Shown piece after piece: positions 53,227 through 60,413 of a stretch of DNA of 64,000 bases. Origin of the DNA: Bacteroidales bacterium. GTDB lineage: Bacteria > Bacteroidota > Bacteroidia > Bacteroidales > F082. Every line of letters begins with the position of its first letter. The stretch's first letter is position 1. The notes below the pieces were generated by a model, which searched no databases, had not been told where the DNA came from, and saw only the letters and a list, made by a program, of their open reading frames with translations. The position numbers and the translations under genes were made by a program. The stretch covers positions 62,001 through 126,000 of the forward strand of contig JAFXMK010000011.1 of the NCBI GenBank assembly GCA_017530365.1, read 5' to 3'.

Positions 53227-54566
53227 TGTATGTTTTGTTTAGTTGTCATTTTACGGTCGATCAGATAGACGATGACACCCGACAGCAAGGTCAGGAAGCT
53301 CATGAGCGACATCCACATCACTGACTGGTCGTGGGTTACGAAAGTCTTCACATAATCCTCATGCACCAGATAGACGATACTCCAGATGATCAAAATGCAG
53401 AAGATGATAGGCGTGACGGGATAGCCAAGGGTCTTGTAGTTGCGTTTCAAATCAGGATATTTCCGACGGTGGATGAACACACCGAACACAGTGAGCAGCG
53501 AGCAGAACGAAAGCAGGATGCCCGTGTATTTGGTAATCATCTCGAACGAATTGGTGATGATGAGCAGGAAACTGATCACATATTGGAAGCCAATGGCGGC
53601 CATCGGGACGCCTTTTTTGTCCTTATGGGAAAGGAAGCGGAAGATTCGATGGTCTTCACCCATCACCTGTGCAACACGAGGACCCATGAAGACCATGGAA
53701 CTGATGCTCGACAGCAACAGTACCGAAATGATCAAACCCATGAGGTTGCCGATGTTGTTGCCGAAAATATTGCGCGCGCTGATCAGGCCGATCTCTACCT
53801 GACCTGCCAAATCGCTCATAGGAGTGGAGTGCAGAAAAACAAAGTTCAAAAGCAGGTAAAGGAACGTAACCACCAAGGTCGAGATGATGAGTGACAAAGG
53901 CAAATTCCGTCTAGGATTTTCTATCTCACTCGCCATATAGGTCGAAGCGTTCCAGCCAGAATAGGCGTAATAGACCCAGATCAGCGACACGGCAAAACCC
54001 GGATTGAACACATCCTTCGCCGTGAAAGTTTGGGCGCTATAGTCCTGAGGTTGTCCCGGCAGCACGAAACCACAAACAATAAAGGCGATGATGATAATCA
54101 CCTTGATGATGGTGAACACGTTTTGGAAAGACCCGCTGAACTTGAGGTTGCGGGTATGGATCAAAGTGATCAGGGTCAACACACCTACGCCAAGCCACTT
54201 CGGATTAATGACAGGAAACAGCCTGCAGACGTAGGAAGAAAGCGCCATGCAGGTCAAGGCGACTGGCGCTGCAAAACCGATAAGGAGCGATATCCATCCA
54301 GAGATGAAACCCACCGATGGATGGTATATCTTGCTGAGATAATGGTATTCACCCCCGGAACGCGGCATGGCGGCACCTAGCTCTGCGTAGGTAAGCGCCC
54401 CGCAAAGGGCAATCACACCGCCAAAAAGCCATAGCAGCATGATGGCATACATATTCGTCGTGTCGAGTAGCTGGAAACCAAGCGAAGTGAACACGCCCGT
54501 CCCGATCATATTCGCCACCACGAAGGCCGAGGCGGTCCATACACCTGTTTTCTTGTCGTTTGTCAT
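53223..54566 (-). CDS. APC-family amino acid permease
   Basis: 447 residues with about 12 membrane segments. The N-terminal GVWTASAFVVANMIGTGVF contains the helix-1 G-T-G break that binds the substrate backbone in APC transporters. SGGEYHYL and the helix-6 region YSGWNASTYMASEIENPRRNLP follow the family. Substrate class is not evident. It heads an operon with a lipoprotein and a CotH-like protein. Confidence 0.9.
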   Translation of the reverse strand: MTNDKKTGVWTASAFVVANMIGTGVFTSLGFQLLDTTNMYAIMLLWLFGGVIALCGALTYAELGAAMPRSGGEYHYLSKIYHPSVGFISGWISLLIGFAAPVALTCMALSSYVCRLFPVINPKWLGVGVLTLITLIHTRNLKFSGSFQNVFTIIKVIIIIAFIVCGFVLPGQPQDYSAQTFTAKDVFNPGFAVSLIWVYYAYSGWNASTYMASEIENPRRNLPLSLIISTLVVTFLYLLLNFVFLHSTPMSDLAGQVEIGLISARNIFGNNIGNLMGLIISVLLLSSISSMVFMGPRVAQVMGEDHRIFRFLSHKDKKGVPMAAIGFQYVISFLLIITNSFEMITKYTGILLSFCSLLTVFGVFIHRRKYPDLKRNYKTLGYPVTPIIFCILIIWSIVYLVHEDYVKTFVTHDQSVMWMSLMSFLTLLSGVIVYLIDRKMTTKQNIQ

Positions 54567-54600
54567 TTGGATGAATTACAGCGTTTTTCAATAGAAGTTG

Positions 54601-54608
54601 CAAAAATA
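54601..54608 (-). promoter_or_regulatory. Putative -7 element of the permease operon
   Basis: Minus-strand TATTTTTG, 35 bp upstream of the permease start; divergent from the rlmN element. Confidence 0.5.
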
Positions 54609-54630
54609 GAAAAATATCTTCATAAAACAC

Positions 54631-54638
54631 TATCTTTG
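54631..54638 (+). promoter_or_regulatory. Putative -7 element of rlmN
   Basis: TATCTTTG ends 4 bp before the rlmN ATG, implying a nearly leaderless transcript. Confidence 0.5.
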
Positions 54639-54642
54639 CACC

Positions 54643-55659
54643 ATGGAAGAAAAAGAAATACTATTAGGCAAGACCCCTTCAGAGATTCAGGAGGTCATAG
54701 ATCAGCTCGGCCTGCCGAAATTCACTGGAAAACAGCTGATCGATTGGATATACAAGAAGCATGTCGCCTCATTCGATGCCATGTCGAACCTCAGCAGAAA
54801 GTCGCGTGAATTATTGGCAGAACAATTTGAAGTCGGACTTTTTGCCCCGTTGAAGGAACAGGTTTCCAAAGACGGCACAAAGAAATACCTCTTCCCAGCT
54901 GGCGAGCGCACCGTGGAAGCCGCCTATATCCCCGACAAGGAACGCGCCACCCTCTGTGTCTCCACCCAAGTGGGATGCCAGATGGACTGCCTTTTCTGCG
55001 CCACGGGAAAACAGGGCTTCGAGAAGAACCTCAGTGCCGCCGAGATCGTCAACCAGATCCTCAGCCTGCCCGAGTTTGACACCTTGACCAACATCGTGTT
55101 CATGGGCATGGGCGAACCGCTCAACAACTACGACAACCTGATGCGTTCCCTCGACATCCTCACCCAGGAATGGGCCCTGGGTTGGAGCCCAACCCGAATC
55201 ACCGTGTCCACCTGTGGCGTCATCCCCAACTTGAAACGCTTCCTTGCCGAGTCGAAGTGCAACCTTGCCATCAGCATGCACAGTCCCTTCCACGATGAGC
55301 GCCTTAAGATCATGCCCATCGAGAAGAACTATCCCATCAAGGAAGTCATCCATCTGGTGAAACAACACGATTGGCACGGCCAGCGCCGTCTCTCTTTCGA
55401 ATACATCATCTTCAAAGACCTCAACGACACCAAAGATCATATCAAGGAGATGGCCCGTCTGCTGGGCAGCCTGCGTTGCCGTGTGAATCTCATCCGTTAC
55501 CACGCCGTGCCAGGCATCCCCCTGAAGAGTCCCGACAACACCACCATGACCTATTTCCGTGATGCACTCAACGACAAAGGCATCATCGCCACCATCAGAG
55601 CCTCACGCGGTCAGGACATCGACGCCGCCTGCGGACTGCTATCTACGAAGACATCATAG
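54643..55659 (+). CDS. rlmN: 23S rRNA / tRNA (adenine-C2) methyltransferase
   Basis: Radical-SAM enzyme that methylates A2503 of 23S rRNA (and A37 of some tRNAs). 338 residues, normal. The cluster cysteines are C112, C116 and C119 in CQMDCLFC. The methyl-carrying cysteine is C330 near the C-terminus (AACGLL). Its 3' end overlaps the convergent DUF5618-like gene by 17 bp. Confidence 0.96.
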   Translation: MEEKEILLGKTPSEIQEVIDQLGLPKFTGKQLIDWIYKKHVASFDAMSNLSRKSRELLAEQFEVGLFAPLKEQVSKDGTKKYLFPAGERTVEAAYIPDKERATLCVSTQVGCQMDCLFCATGKQGFEKNLSAAEIVNQILSLPEFDTLTNIVFMGMGEPLNNYDNLMRSLDILTQEWALGWSPTRITVSTCGVIPNLKRFLAESKCNLAISMHSPFHDERLKIMPIEKNYPIKEVIHLVKQHDWHGQRRLSFEYIIFKDLNDTKDHIKEMARLLGSLRCRVNLIRYHAVPGIPLKSPDNTTMTYFRDALNDKGIIATIRASRGQDIDAACGLLSTKTS

Positions 55660-56059
55660 CAGCACAGCGGTTGATGATATCGTTGGCAAGGCTTATCCCT
55701 TTTTGACAATTTGCCTTGTATGGATTTCCATCATATCCCATCGAAAGATGCATGATGTCGTATCCTGCATTGACGAAGGTTAGTAATTTAAGGTCTCGTT
55801 TGACGATTGCATTTCGGTAATCCCTGATATCTGGACGAGAACCATCATCGGTTTTCACTCGAAAAACAGCATCAAGCATAAGCAACACCCCATTCCAAAG
55901 GGTATTTCCAGCCATACGAACATATTTTCGATCCCTATAAAGTTGAGTTTCAACATCTAGTTTGGCTTTTTCCTTGAGTATATCCCTAGCATTCAACACA
56001 TACCTACGAGCTTCTTTCACAGGATCTTCAATAATTTCTATATGACTTGAATCTTTCAT
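55643..56059 (-). CDS. DUF5618-like small helical protein
   Basis: 138 residues, all-helical in appearance, with EARRYVLNARDILKEKA, YRDRKYVRMAGNTLWNGVLLMLDA and NAGYDIMHLSMGYDGN. These match my memory of DUF5618 proteins in Bacteroidota. The fold may be HEPN-like; the conserved R-x4-6-H of HEPN RNases is not obvious. Base composition is richer in A and T than the flanking genes. It has its own promoter and stands alone. Confidence 0.7.
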   Translation of the reverse strand: MKDSSHIEIIEDPVKEARRYVLNARDILKEKAKLDVETQLYRDRKYVRMAGNTLWNGVLLMLDAVFRVKTDDGSRPDIRDYRNAIVKRDLKLLTFVNAGYDIMHLSMGYDGNPYKANCQKGISLANDIINRCAAMMSS

Positions 56060-56105
56060 TATATCATTGTTTTATCTAATTAATAACAATCGTTATCTTT
56101 CACAC

Positions 56106-56135
56106 TGCAAATATACATACTATTTTAAATATGTC
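56106..56135 (-). promoter_or_regulatory. Putative promoter of the DUF5618-like gene
   Basis: Minus-strand TTG (56133-56135), a 19-bp gap, then TATATTTG (56106-56113), 47 bp upstream of the start. Confidence 0.55.
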
Positions 56136-56191
56136 AAGAGGTTTGATGTTGAATTTTTAGAAACAAATTGATTATTATTTAGAGATTTTAA

Positions 56192-56199
56192 TAATTTTG
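56192..56199 (+). promoter_or_regulatory. Putative -7 element of the FAD/Fe-S fusion gene
   Basis: TAATTTTG, 35 bp before the ATG; a TTG lies 21 bp further upstream (56168-56170). Confidence 0.55.
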
Positions 56200-56233
56200 T
56201 GCCTCTCAAAACGAGACACAAAACACTGAAACT

Positions 56234-59200
56234 ATGTATAAGATTGAGAAACACCCTATCTTGGACATCCCGCAGGAAGACCTCGTGGAGTTCCTGTATG
56301 AAGGCAAACCCGTAAAAGGACAGCGGGGCAAGACCATCGCCGCCGCCCTTCATCAAGCCGGTTATCCTGTTCACAGCCACAGCCTCACAGGACGCAACCG
56401 AAGCCTCGAATGCGGCATCGGCAAGTGCGGCGCCTGCGAGATGCTCGTTGACGGCAAGATCCGCCGCATCTGCATCACCAAGGTCGATGGCGTGAAGGAA
56501 GTTGAAAGGTTAGAGGTTAAAGGTGAGAAATCATTACAGACGCCAGCCACCTCTCACCTCTCACCTCTCACCTCTAACCTTAACATCTACAAGACTACCG
56601 TTGCCATCATCGGCGCAGGTCCTGCCGGTCTCGCCTGCCGCGAGAAGCTCCGTGAGCTCGGCATCGCCAACATGGTCATCGATAACAACGCCAACATCGG
56701 CGGACAGTTCAACATGCAGACCCACCAGTTCTTCTTCTTCGAGAAGGAAAAGAAATTCGGCGGCATGCGTGGCTTCGACATCGCCAAGACGCTGGCGGGT
56801 GACAACCACGAAGGCATCCTGCTGAACACCACCGTTTGGGACATCCTCGAAGGCAAACGTATCGCCCTGAAGAATGTCGTCACCCAGGAAATCAGCTACC
56901 TGGATGCTGAACATCTCGTGGTAGCCACTGGTGCCGTACCCTTCATGCCGACCTTCGAAAACGACGATGTACCAGGTGTCTATACCGCGGCCGTCTTCCA
57001 AAAGATGATGAACCAAGAGCATACACTGCTGGGCAAGAAAGTCCTCACCGTGGGTGCCGGCAACATCGGCTACTTGACCTCGTACCAAGGCATGCAAGCC
57101 GGTGCCACCATCAAGGCTATCATCGAAGGCATGGACCACGAAGGAGGCTTCCCTGTGCAGGCCAACCGTGTGCGCCGTCTGGGCATTCCGATCATGACTT
57201 CGCATGTGCTGCTGAAAGCCATCCCGAATGAGGACCATACCGGCATCGTGGGAGCTGTCATCGCCGAATGCAAGAACTTCAAGCCCATCCCAGGCACTGA
57301 GAAGATCATCGACGATATCGACATCATCAACATCTGCACCGGCCTCGTCCCCGATGATCAGATCCTCTCCAAGGGTAAGCAGGTCTTCGGCCTCAACACC
57401 TACGGCTGCGGCGACGCCGTCCGCATCGGTGAAGGCACTAGCGCCGTGCTCCGTGGCAAACAAGCCGCCTTCGAGGTAGCCCAAAACCTCGGCGTGCGCT
57501 ACAACTACGACGAATACCTCGAGGTTTCGAGACAATATATCGACTCACAGCAACGTCCTGTGCGCATCCTCGAAGAGCCCAACCTCCCAAGCAAAGAGCG
57601 CATGATGGCTAAACCCTTCGTGCAACTCGACTGTCTCTATGGCTTCGCCTGTAACCCATGCTCGTTCAGCTGCCCGCAAGGCGCCATCACCAAAGCTTCA
57701 ACCAACACCACACCTGTTGTCGATTACGACAAGTGTATCGGCTGTATGCAGTGTGTGAACCACTGCCCGGGCTTGGCCATCTTCGGCTACGACCTCAACA
57801 AGAACGTGGTTTACTTACCGGTCGAATATGATGTGGAAGAAGGCAAGGATGTCTATCTCATCGATAATGACGGCATGATCCTCTGCGAGGGCATCATCGA
57901 GAAGGTGATGCGCAAACCTAACAAGACACATGTCGTTCGCGTGAAAGTCGATAACGCCAAGTGGAGAACCGAGATGCCTTTGATGACCGAGATCAAGGGA
58001 TTCATCCTGAAAGATCGTTATCCGAAACCGATTGTTTTCAAGCCCAATACAGAACCTGTTTTGACGGAAGACGCCTACGTGTGCCACTGCGAAGACGTGG
58101 ATCTGAAGACCATCCTCAACGTCATTGGCGACCGCAAGTTCATCTCCGTCGATGAGCTCAAGCACATCACCCGCATGGGCATGGGCCCCTGCCGTGGCAA
58201 GCGCTGCGTGTCGAGAGCCAAACAGATCCTGCGCGGATACGGCATCGAGGTCGTAGGCGAGTCGTCACCTCGTGCTCCTTTGGCCAACCAGGTCACCTTG
58301 GGCGACGTGTATCAGCCCAACCGTAAGGAGACCTTCGTGTTCCAGACGGGTAACGACGTGAAGAAAGAGACCGTTGAGGTGCTCATCGCAGGCGGCGGTA
58401 TCGCTGGCAGCGGTGCCTTCCGTTACTTCGCCGAGGCGGGCAAGAAACCCGTGCTGGTCAACTACGACCGCGGCTCCTCATGGCGCTGCATCGCAGGCGG
58501 ACGTCCGGCTTTCTCGAACCCCGACATCGCCGACATCGCCAACCATAACCTCGAGATCTTCAAGAGCATCCAAGCCGTACATAACATCGACTTCAAATTG
58601 ACACGCTACGTGAACCTCGTCCACGACGACGCCACCTACAAGGCCCTCGATGCCTCACGTGCCTGGAGCGACGCCTACATGATCGACAAGAAAGACTTCC
58701 GCAAGGAGATCTCTCCGCTGTGGAACATGGACAGCAATGTCTATAGCCACGCCCTGATCTCGAAGAACTGCTGGCAGGCCACTCCAGGTCGTACCATCGA
58801 CTACATCCGCGGCATTGCCATCGAACACGGCGGCCGTCTGATGGAAGACTGCGAGCTGGTATTCGTACAGAAGAACTGCGACAAATACGTGGCCCTCGTC
58901 CGTACCCACGACAAGCAGTTTGTGGAGTTCACCTGCGACCACTTCGTCAACTCAATGGGATGGGGCGCTGAGAAGTTCACCGATATGCTCGGCATCGACA
59001 CACAGCTGTATCCCGTCAAGCACCAAGCATTCATCACACGTCGTCTGCCCAACTTGGGTGCCAATGGCGACTCACTTGACATGATCATCGACCGCCGTCA
59101 CTACAAGGGCTTCAGCGCCGTCTATGGCCAGCAGTTCCTGCATACTGGTCAGGTCATCGGCTGCGCCTCACCCGACTGCGACGCCTTCGAGGCCCGTCAG

Positions 59201-59497
59201 AACCTGAAGTACAACAGCAAGGAGTTCCTCGAGATCTGCTCCGAAGTGTTCGCCGACTGGATCCCCGAACTTGCTTCCGTGGGCTTCCACGCAGTGTGGG
59301 CAGGTTACTACATGGAACCACGCTACATCGTCGATCCAGAGGTCGGCATGCTGACAGGTCTCCGCGGCCATGGCTTCATGCTCGGCCAATACCTCTCTAA
59401 GCTTTATGTCGATAAATACCTCGGCAAGGAAGTCCCAAGCTACATGAAGGATCTTGCCTTGAGCGGCAAAGGCTTGAGCGAGAACGCTTTCAAGTAA
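56234..59497 (+). CDS. Multidomain FAD / Fe-S oxidoreductase (amine or amino-acid dehydrogenase type fusion)
   Basis: 1087 residues joining modules that are separate subunits elsewhere. In order: a Fer2_4 [2Fe-2S] domain with C60, C65, C68, C80; a linker made by repeat DNA (residues 92-116); a pyridine-nucleotide/FAD domain with GAGPAG (127-132), as in sarcosine oxidase alpha or HcnB; a ferredoxin-like segment (about 467-520) with CIGCMQCVNHCPG; a BFD-like [2Fe-2S] site (about 616-665) with VCHCED and GPCRGKRC; and a DAO-type FAD domain with GGGIAGSG (about 720) as in HcnC or D-hydroxyproline dehydrogenase. The likely reaction is oxidation of an amino acid or imino acid with electrons sent to ferredoxin or NAD; the substrate is unknown. 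Confidence 0.85.
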   Translation: MYKIEKHPILDIPQEDLVEFLYEGKPVKGQRGKTIAAALHQAGYPVHSHSLTGRNRSLECGIGKCGACEMLVDGKIRRICITKVDGVKEVERLEVKGEKSLQTPATSHLSPLTSNLNIYKTTVAIIGAGPAGLACREKLRELGIANMVIDNNANIGGQFNMQTHQFFFFEKEKKFGGMRGFDIAKTLAGDNHEGILLNTTVWDILEGKRIALKNVVTQEISYLDAEHLVVATGAVPFMPTFENDDVPGVYTAAVFQKMMNQEHTLLGKKVLTVGAGNIGYLTSYQGMQAGATIKAIIEGMDHEGGFPVQANRVRRLGIPIMTSHVLLKAIPNEDHTGIVGAVIAECKNFKPIPGTEKIIDDIDIINICTGLVPDDQILSKGKQVFGLNTYGCGDAVRIGEGTSAVLRGKQAAFEVAQNLGVRYNYDEYLEVSRQYIDSQQRPVRILEEPNLPSKERMMAKPFVQLDCLYGFACNPCSFSCPQGAITKASTNTTPVVDYDKCIGCMQCVNHCPGLAIFGYDLNKNVVYLPVEYDVEEGKDVYLIDNDGMILCEGIIEKVMRKPNKTHVVRVKVDNAKWRTEMPLMTEIKGFILKDRYPKPIVFKPNTEPVLTEDAYVCHCEDVDLKTILNVIGDRKFISVDELKHITRMGMGPCRGKRCVSRAKQILRGYGIEVVGESSPRAPLANQVTLGDVYQPNRKETFVFQTGNDVKKETVEVLIAGGGIAGSGAFRYFAEAGKKPVLVNYDRGSSWRCIAGGRPAFSNPDIADIANHNLEIFKSIQAVHNIDFKLTRYVNLVHDDATYKALDASRAWSDAYMIDKKDFRKEISPLWNMDSNVYSHALISKNCWQATPGRTIDYIRGIAIEHGGRLMEDCELVFVQKNCDKYVALVRTHDKQFVEFTCDHFVNSMGWGAEKFTDMLGIDTQLYPVKHQAFITRRLPNLGANGDSLDMIIDRRHYKGFSAVYGQQFLHTGQVIGCASPDCDAFEARQNLKYNSKEFLEICSEVFADWIPELASVGFHAVWAGYYMEPRYIVDPEVGMLTGLRGHGFMLGQYLSKLYVDKYLGKEVPSYMKDLALSGKGLSENAFK
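56507..56580 (+). repeat. Inverted heptamer arrays inside the FAD/Fe-S fusion gene
   Basis: Left arm AGGTTAG, AGGTTAA, AGGTGAG (56507-56527); right arm ACCTCTC three times, ACCTCTA, ACCT (56549-56580). The arms 56507-56527 and 56560-56580 pair with two mismatches, so a hairpin is possible. It is translated as residues 92-116. Confidence 0.9.
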
Positions 59498-59516
59498 AAG
59501 TAAATGGAAAACGGTG

Positions 59517-59550
59517 AAATGGAGACGCGCAAAGCGTGTCTCCATTTTTT
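59517..59550 (+). terminator. Terminator after the FAD/Fe-S fusion gene
   Basis: 14-bp stem (arms 59517-59530 and 59534-59547, one G-T pair) with an AAA loop and T run; it can serve the convergent polyprenyl synthase gene too. Confidence 0.85.
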
Positions 59551-60340
59551 AATGGTTACGTTCAGCGCAAAACACCGTCAATTCTCTTAAAGAATCAAAG
59601 GCTTCCTTGCCCTTCACAAATGGAGCCAGGGCATCTAAGGCATTCAAAGCCTTCTCCAAATACAATGGCAACTGCTGTTCAGCTATAGCGGTTGCCACAT
59701 CATCGTCGTTATCCAAAATGTCATCCCTCATCTGGAACACCAAACCCAGGTTAAGCCCAAACTCCCCTACCAATTCTAACTTCTCTCTTCTGTCTTCTGT
59801 CTTCTCCCCAAGCACCGTCATCGCACCGCCCAAACAACAGGCACGGATCAACTGCGCCGTCTTACGCTCTATGATCTCTAAATAGATAGCCTTCTCATTC
59901 TCCGTTCTCAATTTTCCATTCTGCAAAATCTCCCCCTCGCTCATCTTCATGGCAACCTTAAGCATCTCATTTAAAATAGGATAATCTGAAGAACCGGACA
60001 GCAACGACATGGCTTTGGCAAGCAGATAGTCGCCCGTCAGCACCGCCGTGTTAGTGTCCCAATGGGCATTCACCGATGGCTGTCCACGGCGGAATTCAGA
60101 GCCATCAACAACATCGTCGTGTATCAACGTGGCAGTGTGTAACATTTCCACAAACAGCGCCGTCCTCATCGTGGTCTCATTGGGCTCACCAAACAGCCTT
60201 GCCGTCAAGAACACCAGCCTCGGACGTAGCCGCTTGCCCTTGACCGAGGCAATATAGCCCAAAATCCTGTCCATCGACACGACTTCGCTCGACAGGACCT
60301 CGCTGAATGCCACCTCAAAAGCTTCCATTTCGTTTTTCAT
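59549..60340 (-). CDS. Polyprenyl diphosphate synthase, shortened form
   Basis: 263 residues with the start at 60340; the earlier Met at 60370 would place the promoter inside the gene. It has GKRLRP, the first aspartate-rich motif LIHDDVVD with FRRGQPSVN, and the second one FQMRDDILD. After DDILD, relatives normally have about 50-60 residues including a GKP-G-D--EGK-TLP stretch. Here the chain goes directly to a C-terminal helix (LYLEKALNALDALAPF), so that segment seems to be missing without loss of frame. Two 7-bp repeat arrays encode NGKLRTENEK and EKTEDRREKLEL. Product chain length and activity are uncertain. Confidence 0.82.
   Translation of the reverse strand: MKNEMEAFEVAFSEVLSSEVVSMDRILGYIASVKGKRLRPRLVFLTARLFGEPNETTMRTALFVEMLHTATLIHDDVVDGSEFRRGQPSVNAHWDTNTAVLTGDYLLAKAMSLLSGSSDYPILNEMLKVAMKMSEGEILQNGKLRTENEKAIYLEIIERKTAQLIRACCLGGAMTVLGEKTEDRREKLELVGEFGLNLGLVFQMRDDILDNDDDVATAIAEQQLPLYLEKALNALDALAPFVKGKEAFDSLRELTVFCAERNH
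59774..59808 (-). repeat. 7-bp tandem repeat inside the polyprenyl synthase gene (array 1)
   Basis: Plus-strand TTCTAAC, TTCTCTC, TTCTGTC, TTCTGTC, TTCTCCC, translated on the minus strand as a charged peptide before the second aspartate-rich motif. Confidence 0.9.
59893..59926 (-). repeat. 7-bp tandem repeat inside the polyprenyl synthase gene (array 2)
   Basis: Plus-strand TTCTCA, TTCTCCG, TTCTCAA, TTTTCCA, TTCTGCA: four degenerate heptamers and one hexamer, encoding the NGKLRTENEK segment. Confidence 0.75.
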
Positions 60341-60345
60341 GACTG

Positions 60346-60353
60346 CAAAAGTA
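60346..60353 (-). promoter_or_regulatory. Putative -7 element of the polyprenyl synthase gene
   Basis: Minus-strand TACTTTTG, just upstream of the ATG at 60340, implying a very short leader. Confidence 0.5.
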
Positions 60354-60363
60354 ACAAAATATT

Positions 60364-60395
60364 TTTGCACGCTTTTTGTTATTCATGTATCTTTG
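60364..60395 (+). promoter_or_regulatory. Promoter of the alpha-2-macroglobulin-like gene
   Basis: TTTG (60364-60367), a 20-bp gap, then TATCTTTG (60388-60395), 18 bp before the ATG. Confidence 0.65.
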
Positions 60396-60413
60396 TCCTA
60401 AATAATTTTCATC

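Noticed and set aside
56561-57535. Open frame of 324 codons opposite the FAD/Fe-S fusion gene
   Set aside because: Antisense shadow; the plus-strand frame has clear cofactor motifs throughout.
59600-59730. Frameshift in the polyprenyl synthase gene
   Set aside because: The frame continues with sensible helix-forming sequence to a normal stop, and no other frame here resembles the missing segment.
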